Positions 1 through 6,145 of a stretch of 17,376 nt of DNA are shown here, in pieces. A program made the position numbers and the translations under genes. The notes beneath the pieces were generated by a model, which made no database searches, was not told where the DNA came from, and worked only from the letters and a program-made list of their open reading frames with translations. The stretch's first letter is position 1. Each line of letters begins with the position of its first letter. This stretch comes from FEN-727 sp036508635 (lineage in GTDB: Bacteria; Actinomycetota; Geothermincolia; Fen-727; Anoxymicrobiaceae), in the NCBI GenBank assembly GCA_036508635.1, contig DATCGY010000265.1, positions 1 to 17,376 of the forward strand, written 5' to 3'.

Positions 1-831
1 AGCGGGGCAAGGCTCATCGAGTTGGTCCGGCGCATAATAAGCCCACTCAATCTCCGGCTCGACGATACAAGCCCCATGGTCGATGCCAGGCTGCCCGATG
101 GTTCGCGCCTCAATGCGGTGATCCCGCCACTCTGCCTGAACGGCCCGGCGGTGACTATACGCCGGTTCCGCAAGCGCCCGTTTACGGTCGAAGAGCTCGT
201 CGACTCAGGCACGATGACAGAGGACACCGCACGATTTCTCGAGCAGGCCGTCGCGCACAGGGCAAACATACTCGTCTCAGGTGGAACGTCAAGCGGCAAG
301 ACGACCCTTCTCAACGTCCTGTCCTCTTTCATACCTCACGGTGAAAGGCTCGTGACCATCGAGGATGCCGCCGAGCTGCAGATCGAACATCCGCACGTGA
401 TATCGCTCGAGAGCAGGCCACCCAATATAGAAGGGCGCGGCGAGGTGACCGTTCGCGATCTCGTCCGCAACGCGCTACGCATGAGGCCGGACCGCATAAT
501 CGTCGGAGAGGCTCGGGGGCCCGAAGCTCTCGATATGCTCCAGGCGATGAACACTGGCCATCCGGGCTCCCTTTCCACGGCACACGCGAACTCCGCACGA
601 GATCTTCTCTACCGCGTCGAGACGATGGCGTTGATGTCCGAGGTCAACCTCAGCCAGGACGCGGTCCGCAGGCAAGTCGGTTCAGCCATTGACCTGATCG
701 TGCATACGGAACGCACCCCATCCGGTCGCAGGATGGTCAGCAACGTTGTGACCGTCGCGTGCACGGACAAGGGGGAATATGAGCTCGAGTCAATGTTCGC
801 CACCAATAAGGCGAGGAGCCGAGACCGTTGA
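1..831 (+). CDS. tadA: Tad pilus assembly ATPase TadA/CpaF, 5'-truncated
   Basis: This is the secretion-superfamily ATPase that powers assembly of Flp pili on the cytoplasmic face of the inner membrane. The reading frame is open from base 1, so the N-terminal part lies outside the window; the TTG at 22 is not the true start. The conserved CpaF-type stretch before the nucleotide site is present (DARLPDGSR near residue 21 counted from 22). The Walker A motif GGTSSGKTT is at residues 87-95, the Asp-box-like TIEDAAELQ at 112-120, the Walker B region [14 protein letters not shown] at 158-171, and the His-box [12 protein letters not shown] at 179-190. The [14 protein letters not shown] wording is typical of TadA/CpaF rather than PilB or GspE. 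The stop overlaps the tadB start as TTGA, which implies translational coupling. The TadB, TadC and Flp neighbours confirm the assignment. A TadZ/CpaE partner, if present, would lie upstream of the window. Confidence 0.95.
   Translation, partial: SGARLIELVRRIISPLNLRLDDTSPMVDARLPDGSRLNAVIPPLCLNGPAVTIRRFRKRPFTVEELVDSGTMTEDTARFLEQAVAHRANILVSGGTSSGKTTLLNVLSSFIPHGERLVTIEDAAELQIEHPHVISLESRPPNIEGRGEVTVRDLVRNALRMRPDRIIVGEARGPEALDMLQAMNTGHPGSLSTAHANSARDLLYRVETMALMSEVNLSQDAVRRQVGSAIDLIVHTERTPSGRRMVSNVVTVACTDKGEYELESMFATNKARSRDR
814..818 (+). promoter_or_regulatory. Ribosome binding site of tadB
   Basis: AGGAG lies 9 nt before the TTG at 828, inside the end of tadA. It supports a TTG start that overlaps the tadA stop codon. 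Confidence 0.6.
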
Positions 832-1760
832 GATGGTACGCGATTGCGGTTTTTGCCTCACTGGCCATATTCTTTCTTTTACTTCGGGGCCGGGCTCTAT
901 CCCGAGCCGCGACCAGGCATCGCTTGGCGCGGCACCTCGCGCCCGAGGGACACCAGACCTCACGCACGGCGTACCGGACTATCGCTAGTCTCAACGGATT
1001 GCTCGACAGAGCGATCAAGGCTGAGGCGCTCGAGGGTGCGCTGAAACCCGCGGGGCGAGCCCTGGATCGTACAGCGATCAAGGCCATGTACGCCGTGATG
1101 GTACTGACGTTGCCGGCGCTCGCGACAGCCCTCTGCGGGACTATTATCGCGGCACCGCCGGCGGCCTTGCTCGCGTTTGCGCTTCCGCGCGTCGCTCTCC
1201 TGCTCGTAGAACGAAGAACGGCCACGAGGATTCGTGAGCAGACCGACACGCTCGCGTCCGACCTCTCCGTGTACCTCCGGTGCGGGATTCCAATCGAGGA
1301 CGCGATCGACCTGTGCGGTCGTGACATCGGTCCGCCTCTGAAGAATGCGCTGGATCGTTTTCACGCTGAGGTCGATCTCGGCATCAGCCCCGGCTCCTCG
1401 CTGCTGACCCTTGCAAGCTCACTCGAGGACCCCGACCTCGACCTCATTGCAAAGGCCGCGGCAACCTCCCGTGAGATGGGTTCGGACATCAGGAGAATAA
1501 TGGGCAATATTGGTGAGACCGTGCGCGAAAGAGCGGCGGTACGACGCGAGTTGCAGACTCAGACCGTACAGGGCCGTATGTCCGCCCGAATTGTCGCCAT
1601 TCTCCCTTTCCTCTTCCTCGTCATGTCAGCTCTCATCTCACGAGCAACGATCAAAGTGCTGGTCGGCACGGTACCTGGACTGGTGATGCTGGGGGTCGCA
1701 ACCGCTCTGGACATAGCAGGTTTCACATGGTTGCGCAGGATAATGGATCTCAAGATGTGA
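828..1760 (+). CDS. tadB: Tad pilus inner-membrane platform protein TadB (T2SSF domain)
   Basis: TadB is one of the two inner-membrane platform proteins of the Flp pilus machine and works with TadC and the TadA ATPase. At 310 residues the length is normal. The start is a TTG overlapping the tadA stop (TTGA), with AGGAG 9 nt upstream. The first 20 residues form a hydrophobic anchor. A second hydrophobic pair lies around residues 85-127. The soluble T2SSF domain (about 135-255) has the usual helical pattern with an early dipeptide turn (LRCGIPIEDAID) and SREMGSDIRRIMGNIGETV. Two C-terminal membrane helices (about 262-303) follow. The gene is tightly packed between tadA and tadC, consistent with one transcript. 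TadB and TadC are paralogues, so the name rests partly on gene order. Confidence 0.9.
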   Translation: MRWYAIAVFASLAIFFLLLRGRALSRAATRHRLARHLAPEGHQTSRTAYRTIASLNGLLDRAIKAEALEGALKPAGRALDRTAIKAMYAVMVLTLPALATALCGTIIAAPPAALLAFALPRVALLLVERRTATRIREQTDTLASDLSVYLRCGIPIEDAIDLCGRDIGPPLKNALDRFHAEVDLGISPGSSLLTLASSLEDPDLDLIAKAAATSREMGSDIRRIMGNIGETVRERAAVRRELQTQTVQGRMSARIVAILPFLFLVMSALISRATIKVLVGTVPGLVMLGVATALDIAGFTWLRRIMDLKM

Positions 1761-1820
1761 TCCCCTCCCGTTCCGGGTCATGAAGCAGACGTTTGAAAAA
1801 CGGCTTCCACGATTACCGCG

Positions 1821-1827
1821 AAGGAGG
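1821..1827 (+). promoter_or_regulatory. Ribosome binding site that decides the tadC start
   Basis: AAGGAGG is followed after 9 nt by an in-frame TTG at 1837. The upstream in-frame ATG at 1780 is preceded by a pyrimidine-rich stretch with no purine-rich site. The 1837 start is therefore preferred. Confidence 0.6.
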
Positions 1828-1836
1828 CATGCGCCA

Positions 1837-2712
1837 TTGGTTCTGGCAACTATGATGTCGGCGGGCCTCGCCCTGTTTTTCTTAGCCGGTGGGCGGCGCC
1901 GTAAGAAGCCTTCCGCCATCGCCCGACTCAATCGCCTGCACGGTGGCTCGCCCGACGCTGATGCCCACAGCGAGACCCTGGCAAAGCGGTTGGCCCTGGC
2001 GGCGCTCCTGATACCATACCGGGCATCGCCCGGCCGCTTTAAGCAGGCGCTCATCCACGGCATCCGTACCGATGCGGCGGTGTGCGAGCAGTTGCCCGCC
2101 GAAGCTCTCGCCGGCCTTCGGTTCTGGGCCTCGGCCATAATCCCGGCATTCCTCGTAGTCGCGGCGAGGTTCTCACCCGTCGTACTGGCGCTCGCACCCG
2201 CAATGGCGGTCGCGGGTTTTTCCATGCCCGGCCTGGTTGTCGCTCGCGGAGAAAGACGTTTTCACGATTCAATCCGTCAGCAGTTGCCGCAGGTCGCCGA
2301 TATCCTTTACGCGCTGGTCCTTGGCGGGAAGAACCTCGACCAGGCATTCCACGGTGCGGCCGAAGCCACGCGCGGACCACTCGGCTCTCTATTGATGAGC
2401 GCCGTCAGAGAGATGGAGCTCGGCGCTACGCGCGGGGAGGCTTTCAACCGCGTTCTCGAGCGATACCCGATCGCAGAGCTCGCTTCGTTACTGCGCTCCC
2501 TCATTGAAGCCGAGCGGAGAGGTCACGGGCTCACCGAAACACTGGAGGTTTTTTCAAGAGAGATCAGGATGCGAAGGCGGGACCAGCTCAGAATCGAGGT
2601 CGCGAAGGCGCCTCTCAAGATGCTTGCCCCGCTGGTTTTTCTTATCCTGCCGGCCTCGATAATCCTGACGGTTGGGCCGACTTTCCTGGCGACGCTGGGC
2701 AAGATCTTCTGA
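1837..2712 (+). CDS. tadC: Tad pilus inner-membrane platform protein TadC (T2SSF domain)
   Basis: TadC is the second platform protein of the Flp pilus machine and is expected to pair with TadB in the inner membrane. From the TTG at 1837 it is 291 residues. An ATG at 1780 would add 19 mostly basic residues but has no visible ribosome binding site. With the TTG start the protein opens directly with a membrane segment (MSAGLALFFLAG), as TadB does. Two further helices lie mid-protein. The T2SSF domain follows, with QQLPQVADILYALVLGG and its companion helix EAERRGHGLTETLEVFSRE. A C-terminal hydrophobic hairpin (LAPLVFLILPASIILTVG) ends the protein. This is the last gene of the first Tad transcript; a strong hairpin terminator begins about 80 nt after the stop. 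Confidence 0.88.
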   Translation: MVLATMMSAGLALFFLAGGRRRKKPSAIARLNRLHGGSPDADAHSETLAKRLALAALLIPYRASPGRFKQALIHGIRTDAAVCEQLPAEALAGLRFWASAIIPAFLVVAARFSPVVLALAPAMAVAGFSMPGLVVARGERRFHDSIRQQLPQVADILYALVLGGKNLDQAFHGAAEATRGPLGSLLMSAVREMELGATRGEAFNRVLERYPIAELASLLRSLIEAERRGHGLTETLEVFSREIRMRRRDQLRIEVAKAPLKMLAPLVFLILPASIILTVGPTFLATLGKIF

Positions 2713-2790
2713 ATTAAGCTGTCCATCGAATCCTGCCACTAACCCGGCGTCTTGAGATTTGATTTTCAGACACGCGATATGCACGAAAAA

Positions 2791-2824
2791 CAAAACCCCG
2801 CGTCGGGGTGTCCGCGGGGTTTTG
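2791..2824 (+). terminator. Rho-independent terminator after tadC
   Basis: A perfect 12-bp inverted repeat (CAAAACCCCGCG / CGCGGGGTTTTG) has a 10-nt loop. The right arm ends in TTTTG on the + strand. On the - strand the arm continues into GTTTTTC, so the element may work in both directions. It sits about 80 nt after the tadC stop. Confidence 0.85.
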
Positions 2825-3013
2825 TCCATCCTGGCTCCGGGGCCGCCATTGCATTCGAGTCAAGGGGGGGCTGACCGGTAGCGCTAGCTCCCGGGCAAGC
2901 CGCAGCTTCTGGCAGCTTTCCAAAGCCATCCTGAGGTCAGTCGGTTTGTGTCTTTCTTCTATCTATGTTCAGGCGCACGATGGCGCACGTTAGATACACG
3001 CTCTGCCCTCCAT

Positions 3014-3133
3014 CTATATCCGCTTTATCTCCTCCTGGTCTGCGGTTCGTCCTAAATAGAGAAGCGTGACAGGTTTTTGCTCTTTGATTTCATTTTCGAG
3101 CTCTTCATAGAGGTTGTGTGCTTGTTCTTGCAT
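3014..3133 (-). other. Small open frame, 39 codons, unrecognised
   Basis: An ATG-initiated frame encodes 39 residues with a protein-like composition. It has an acidic/amphipathic helix (NLYEELENEIKEQ) and then a short hydrophobic strand (VTLLYLG). No good ribosome binding site is seen before the ATG, and the same frame stays open for 11 codons upstream (to a stop at 3167-3169). I do not recognise a family. It could be a small gene or a fragment of a larger decayed gene, because it lies in an AT-rich region next to a kinase remnant. Low confidence that it is expressed. Confidence 0.25.
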
Positions 3134-3311
3134 TACTATCGTCCAGAATACACCAAATACGTTACTTTATTATGTATCTTCATGCTCCTACGACTACTCT
3201 TTCTCTGGATATGTTACTCTTTATAGCAACTTAATGCAACTAATATATGGATTATCACCCGATCTGCCTAAGAAGATGATGTTTGGGTGATTACCCGGCC
3301 GGTTTGATGAG

Positions 3312-3334
3312 CGCCCCCTGGGCGCCAGGGGGCG
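3312..3334 (+). terminator. Terminator-like GC hairpin, + strand
   Basis: CGCCCCCTGG and CCAGGGGGCG form a perfect 10-bp stem with a 3-nt loop (GCG), followed by GTTTTA. The T-run follows on the + strand only, so it would end a + strand transcript. No intact + strand gene precedes it. It may close a small RNA, back up the tadC terminator, or be a relic. Confidence 0.6.
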
Positions 3335-3353
3335 GTTTTAGAGAATCACATAG

Positions 3354-3644
3354 TCATTGAGAACAAGCTCGCAGAATATTTGAAAATACCTGGAATACGT
3401 GAGTTCGGTTTGCATAGACCGATCCCAGGTCGCCTTTGATGTCGATCGTGATCCTTTTCTCATGGAGCTCGACCGAAAGGTCCTCGATCACCCTGTCCAC
3501 GACCTCCCTGACATCGACATGGTCCACGGAAACCGGCTTCTGTCCTGATTCCGCAAGAGCCAGGAGGTCTTCTACCATGGTGTAGGATTTGCCCACGTTC
3601 CTAATCAGCGCCTCGAGTATCTCGTTTCTATCTTCCTCACTCAT
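3354..3644 (-). pseudogene. Histidine-kinase remnant (dimerisation helix to N-box only)
   Basis: The 96-residue frame matches the middle of a sensor histidine kinase. It has the second half of the HisKA helical hairpin (NVGKSYTMVEDLLALAESGQ), the linker strand (VDVREVVDRVIEDLS), the strand pair before the ATP domain (KRITIDIKGDLGSVYANR) and the beginning of the N-box (HVFQVFSNIL). The phospho-acceptor His region is absent: upstream codons continue in a kinase-like way (NEFLKRNDA) to a stop at 3693-3695. After the N-box the frame ends within a few residues, so the Asn-rich core, G1, F and G2 boxes are missing. It cannot bind ATP or autophosphorylate as a canonical kinase. I read it as a gene truncated at both ends. 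The flp promoter lies in its former 5' region on the opposite strand. A small dimerisation-only protein is the alternative. Confidence 0.6.
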
Positions 3645-3669
3645 CGCGTCGTTTCGTTTGAGGAATTCA

Positions 3670-3699
3670 TTGACTTTGCTTGAACTGCTGTGCTAATAT
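3670..3699 (+). promoter_or_regulatory. Sigma70-type promoter of the flp operon
   Basis: The -35 is TTGACT (3670-3675), the spacer is 18 nt, and the -10 is TAATAT (3694-3699) preceded by TGC, an extended -10. Transcription would start near 3706, giving a leader of about 65 nt before the pilin ATG. This promoter would make the pilin half of the Tad locus independent of tadABC. Confidence 0.7.
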
Positions 3700-3770
3700 T
3701 TGCTTGCTATGCTGGTGATGAACCCCTTCCTTTTCTCCAAAGGGCTCCGGCCGTAAAACAAGGAGGATAC

Positions 3771-3947
3771 ATGCGCGAGCTGATCAGATTGATCAAAGAC
3801 GAAGAAGCACAGACCACTGCTGAGTACGCCCTGGTCATCCTGGGCGCGGCTGCGGTCGCCGGAGCGCTCATCGCCTGGGCGGCAGGCGGCAAGGTGATAA
3901 AAAACTTCTTCACGAAGATCTTCGACAAGCTCACAAGCGGATTCTAG
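3771..3947 (+). CDS. flp: Flp-family type IVc pilin
   Basis: This is the structural subunit of the Tad pilus. The 58-residue protein from the ATG at 3771 has AAGGAGG a few bases upstream; an in-frame extension to 3690 is open but has no such site. It has a short basic/acidic leader and then the Flp signature. Predicted prepilin cleavage is between A13 and Q14, which puts Glu18 at mature position +5 and Tyr19 at +6 (QTTAEYALVILG), the hallmark E-Y pair. A single hydrophobic helix (about 19-38) and a short basic C-terminus complete it. A rather than G at position -1 is a small departure from the usual Gly. The prepilin peptidase gene begins 2 nt after the stop. Actinobacterial DUF4244 small proteins look similar and are the main alternative label. 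Confidence 0.88.
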   Translation: MRELIRLIKDEEAQTTAEYALVILGAAAVAGALIAWAAGGKVIKNFFTKIFDKLTSGF

Positions 3948-3949
3948 AC

Positions 3950-4492
3950 ATGTCGTCCAACGGCACGGCCTCGCTGATCCAGATAATCGTTTTCTGTACG
4001 CTTGCTTCCTTCTTTGACGTTCGATACGGTCGTATCCCCAACAAGCTCAACGCGGCCGGGTTAATCTCAGGTGCGACAGTCGGTTATGCATACGGTGGTC
4101 CGCGAGGTCTCGCCGCCAGTTTAGCTGGAGCGCTCATCGGAATCGCGATATTGTTGCTGCCGTTCACCTTGAGGATGGTCGGAGCCGGTGACGTCAAATT
4201 CCTCGCCGCGGCCGGTGCGGTAGTAGGCTGGCGGATGCTCTGGCCCGCCTTCCTGGCCGGGGCGGCAGTCGGTGGCACGATCGGACTTGTGCTCATCGTC
4301 TTGCACGACCGTACTTTCTCAAGGATTGGCGCCCGCCTGCTCCTCCTCCATGCCGGTTGCTGGCGACAGCTCGAGACAGATCCGTCCCAAGCAGCCACCG
4401 TGTCGCCAGGCCTGGCCGATATCCGTATGCCCTATGCGGTTGCGCTCTCCATTGGGCTGGTCGCGGTGGCTTCCATCCATCTTGTCAGGTGA
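3950..4492 (+). CDS. tadV: Prepilin peptidase TadV/CpaA (A24 family)
   Basis: This is a membrane aspartyl protease that would cleave the leader of Flp and the TadE pseudopilin. The 180-residue protein has the short A24 core without the N-methylating domain of PilD, as expected for TadV/CpaA. The two catalytic aspartates are visible: Asp23 in FFDVRYGRIPN and Asp81 in the GAGDVKF (GxGD) motif. The hydrophobic segments are about 8-22, 35-50, 55-72, 84-115 and 160-178. The ATG lies 2 nt after the flp stop; no strong ribosome binding site is seen, so translational coupling to flp is likely. Confidence 0.92.
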   Translation: MSSNGTASLIQIIVFCTLASFFDVRYGRIPNKLNAAGLISGATVGYAYGGPRGLAASLAGALIGIAILLLPFTLRMVGAGDVKFLAAAGAVVGWRMLWPAFLAGAAVGGTIGLVLIVLHDRTFSRIGARLLLLHAGCWRQLETDPSQAATVSPGLADIRMPYAVALSIGLVAVASIHLVR

Positions 4493-4501
4493 GGTGATAA
4501 C

Positions 4502-4915
4502 TTGACGCTTCCCGGTTATCCGGCACGCTGGATGCGAGCCCGGGGTGGACAGGCATCCGTGGAATTCGCGTTGGTCCTCCCGGTTCTGGTCATCATCGCG
4601 GTCGCGATCTGCCAGGTCGCACTCGGCCTCAACTGTTATCTGATCGTTACCTCGGCGAGCCGCGAAGGTGCGCGCCGGGCCGCCGAAACCAACGATCCGG
4701 CGGCCGCCCGAAAGGCAGCGAGCAATGCATCATCGTCCCTTCCCGGCGATAAGCCGGTGATAGAAGTCTCCTTTCCCGAGGGGCGCGCCAAAGGTTCGCC
4801 GGTCAGGGTCACAGTCACGTACAAGATGCCTCTTATGCTGCCGGCGCTCAAGCGAATAATACCTGGCGCGACTTTCCGCGGGTCCACCCTGATGGTGCTT
4901 GAGCGAGGTGATTGA
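4502..4915 (+). CDS. tadE: TadE-family pseudopilin
   Basis: TadE is a minor pseudopilin of the Flp system, processed by TadV and anchored in the inner membrane. The 137-residue protein starts at a TTG with GAGGTG 5 nt upstream. The motif GGQASVEFALVLPVL is diagnostic of TadE; predicted cleavage after Gly16 places Glu21 at mature +5. The hydrophobic helix covers about 19-42, followed by SREGARRAAET, the usual first periplasmic helix of the family, and a small beta-rich domain. It follows tadV by 9 nt and overlaps the next gene. Confidence 0.9.
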   Translation: MTLPGYPARWMRARGGQASVEFALVLPVLVIIAVAICQVALGLNCYLIVTSASREGARRAAETNDPAAARKAASNASSSLPGDKPVIEVSFPEGRAKGSPVRVTVTYKMPLMLPALKRIIPGATFRGSTLMVLERGD

Positions 4916-5756
4916 AATAAGACGCACCGCAAGATCCCTCGGCGATTCAAACGGAAGTGTGAGTATCACGGCACTGACATGCATTTTCGTAGCTCTGCTG
5001 CTATGCCTTGGAATGGTCGATATCGGCATGTTCATCTCCGCTCACTTCAGAGCTGAGAACGCCGCGGATGCCGCCGCCCTGGCCGGCGTGCAAGAGAGCT
5101 TCCCTTTCTTCGGCACGGGCTCCGGAGCGCGAAGTACGGCTTCGAAGATCGCCGTCGCAAACGGCGCGAGTCTCGAGAGCATCAAGGTTTCCGGCGGAGG
5201 TGACCGAGTCCAGGTTGAAGTGTCGGTTTCGGCACCTTCGCTGATCCTGAGCCGCATAGGCCTGGGTCCCGGCAGAGCCCGCGCCAGCGCGGCGGCCGAG
5301 GTAGATACAGAGGCTTTCCTCTCGAGCAACCATGTGTGGGCCGCCGCCGACCCGGCTACCCTGTCCCGGCTCAAGTCCCTCGCAGGCCGGCTTTCAGGGG
5401 ACCCTGGCGGAGCTGCCACGCTTGTCACTCTGCTGGCTTTGAGCCATATCGGGCAACCTTACGTTTGGGGCGCGACCGGCCCCAACTCCTTTGATTGCAG
5501 CGGCCTCGTATGTTATGTGTACGCACAGATAGGTATCCAACTCCCAAGAGTGACGTTCTCGCAGGTGCAATCCGGCCGGGAGGTCAGCCCCGTACAACTC
5601 GCTCCCGGCGATCTCGTTTTCTTCCGTCACAACGCCCATGTCGGGATCTACCTTGGTGGCGGATGGTTCATCCATGCGCCCCACACCGGTGACGTCGTCA
5701 AGATATCCCCTCTCAGCGCCCGAACCGACCTCTCAGCCTGCCGCCGCATCCTCTAA
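4899..5756 (+). CDS. TadG-like pilus protein fused to an NlpC/P60 cell-wall peptidase
   Basis: The 285-residue protein has two parts. Residues about 18-135 resemble TadG-like proteins: a membrane helix (23-47), then FRAENAADAAALAGVQE, the typical A/D-rich TadG helix, then a small beta domain. Residues about 175-285 are an NlpC/P60 (C40) domain with GQPYVWGATGPNSFDCSGLV. The apparent triad is Cys200 (FDCSG), His247 (AHVGIYLGGG) and His259 (FIHAPHTGD). C40 enzymes cut peptide cross-links in peptidoglycan, so this anchored hydrolase may open the wall for the pilus. The catalytic role is inferred from motifs. The start is uncertain: TTG 4899 (used here), or GTG 4908; either overlaps tadE by 8-17 nt. 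It is the last gene of the operon. The fused peptidase is the unusual part. Confidence 0.85.
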   Translation: MSEVIEIRRTARSLGDSNGSVSITALTCIFVALLLCLGMVDIGMFISAHFRAENAADAAALAGVQESFPFFGTGSGARSTASKIAVANGASLESIKVSGGGDRVQVEVSVSAPSLILSRIGLGPGRARASAAAEVDTEAFLSSNHVWAAADPATLSRLKSLAGRLSGDPGGAATLVTLLALSHIGQPYVWGATGPNSFDCSGLVCYVYAQIGIQLPRVTFSQVQSGREVSPVQLAPGDLVFFRHNAHVGIYLGGGWFIHAPHTGDVVKISPLSARTDLSACRRIL

Positions 5757-5838
5757 CCCACCCCCCTCCCAACCCCTTCAAAAACCAGGGGTCAGATCTG
5801 TTTATTCAACCCCCAAGAGCCGGGACTGATGCCAAATA

Positions 5839-5894
5839 CTTGAGGGCGGTCTATACAGATCGCCCGGAGCCGGGACTGAGAGTCCCGGCTCAAG
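5839..5894. repeat. Twin-hairpin palindromic repeat, copy A
   Basis: The unit is bounded by CTTGAG (5839-5844) and its reverse complement CTCAAG (5889-5894). Inside are two hairpins: GGGCGGTCT / AGATCGCCC (one G-T pair) and a perfect 11-bp GAGCCGGGACT / AGTCCCGGCTC with a 3-nt loop (5867-5891). Related copies lie at 14641-14676 and 14692-14746. A partial match (AGAGCCGGGACTGA) precedes it at about 5816-5829. There is no T-run, so it is not a canonical terminator. Confidence 0.75.
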
Positions 5895-6013
5895 AAGTGG
5901 GTGTGGTGGGGTCGAGAGACGAGAGACCCGTGTTCAAGTGGTGATAACCCTCAAGGTGTGTTTGACTCCTGCCCACGCGATAGAAGTCTTCTTGTTGTCC
6001 TTAATTGCAGGGC

Positions 6014-6140
6014 GAGGGGTACTTTTTTCCGTCGAACTCCGCAGTGGACTTAAATCTGAAACATATCGCTCTTTCCACGAGGACCTCGAGGAAAAAACGC
6101 ACCCTGAGCCCCCCTCGAGGAAAAACGTACCCCGAGCCCC
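6014..6140. repeat. Tandem ~29-bp direct repeat with inverted partner
   Basis: Two adjacent copies, 6084-6112 and 6113-6140, each begin CCTCGAGGAAAAA and end GAGCCCC. They differ by two substitutions and one base of length. Each contains ACG(C/T)ACCC. An inverted match to the second copy, GGGGTAC followed by a T-run and CC, lies at 6016-6030. The pilB stop codon is only 6 nt beyond the array. Confidence 0.7.
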
Positions 6141-6145
6141 TCTGG

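Larger units (their letters stand above)
2713..3353. other. Long intergenic stretch splitting the Tad locus
   Basis: No convincing intact gene is seen here. The stretch contains the tadC terminator (2791-2824), a region at about 3000-3290 that is visibly more AT-rich than the surrounding coding DNA, a 39-codon - strand open frame (3014-3133), a 7-bp inverted repeat (3254-3260/3285-3291) and a second terminator-like hairpin (3312-3334). Together with the kinase remnant that follows, it looks like decayed or acquired DNA inserted between tadC and flp. That origin is an inference. Confidence 0.6.
5757..6145. other. Repeat-rich intergenic region between the Tad operon and pilB
   Basis: No gene is supported. 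Open frames of about 70 codons on both strands do not resemble proteins. The stretch holds CAGATCTG palindromic sequence inside GGGGT...ACCCC near 5790-5815, a partial and a full copy of a twin-hairpin repeat (to 5894), and a tandem repeat of about 29 bp with an inverted partner (6014-6140). AGGGGTCAGATCTG and GGGGTACTTTTTTCC resemble, from memory, sequences often seen around REP-associated tyrosine transposases. That resemblance is unverified. Confidence 0.55.

Noticed and set aside
737..1327. 196-codon - strand frame
   Set aside because: Antisense shadow of tadA and tadB, low-complexity Ser/Arg/Ala composition.
2808..2993. 61-codon + strand frame after the tadC terminator
   Set aside because: It begins inside the terminator hairpin, has no ribosome binding site and no protein-like pattern.
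3254..3302. c-di-GMP (GEMM) riboswitch upstream of the pilin operon
   Set aside because: Considered because such switches control pili, but the conserved GEMM core sequences are not present and a terminator and kinase remnant lie between it and flp.
5757..6145. CRISPR array
   Set aside because: The repeats are directly tandem or inverted without regular spacers, and no cas gene is present.
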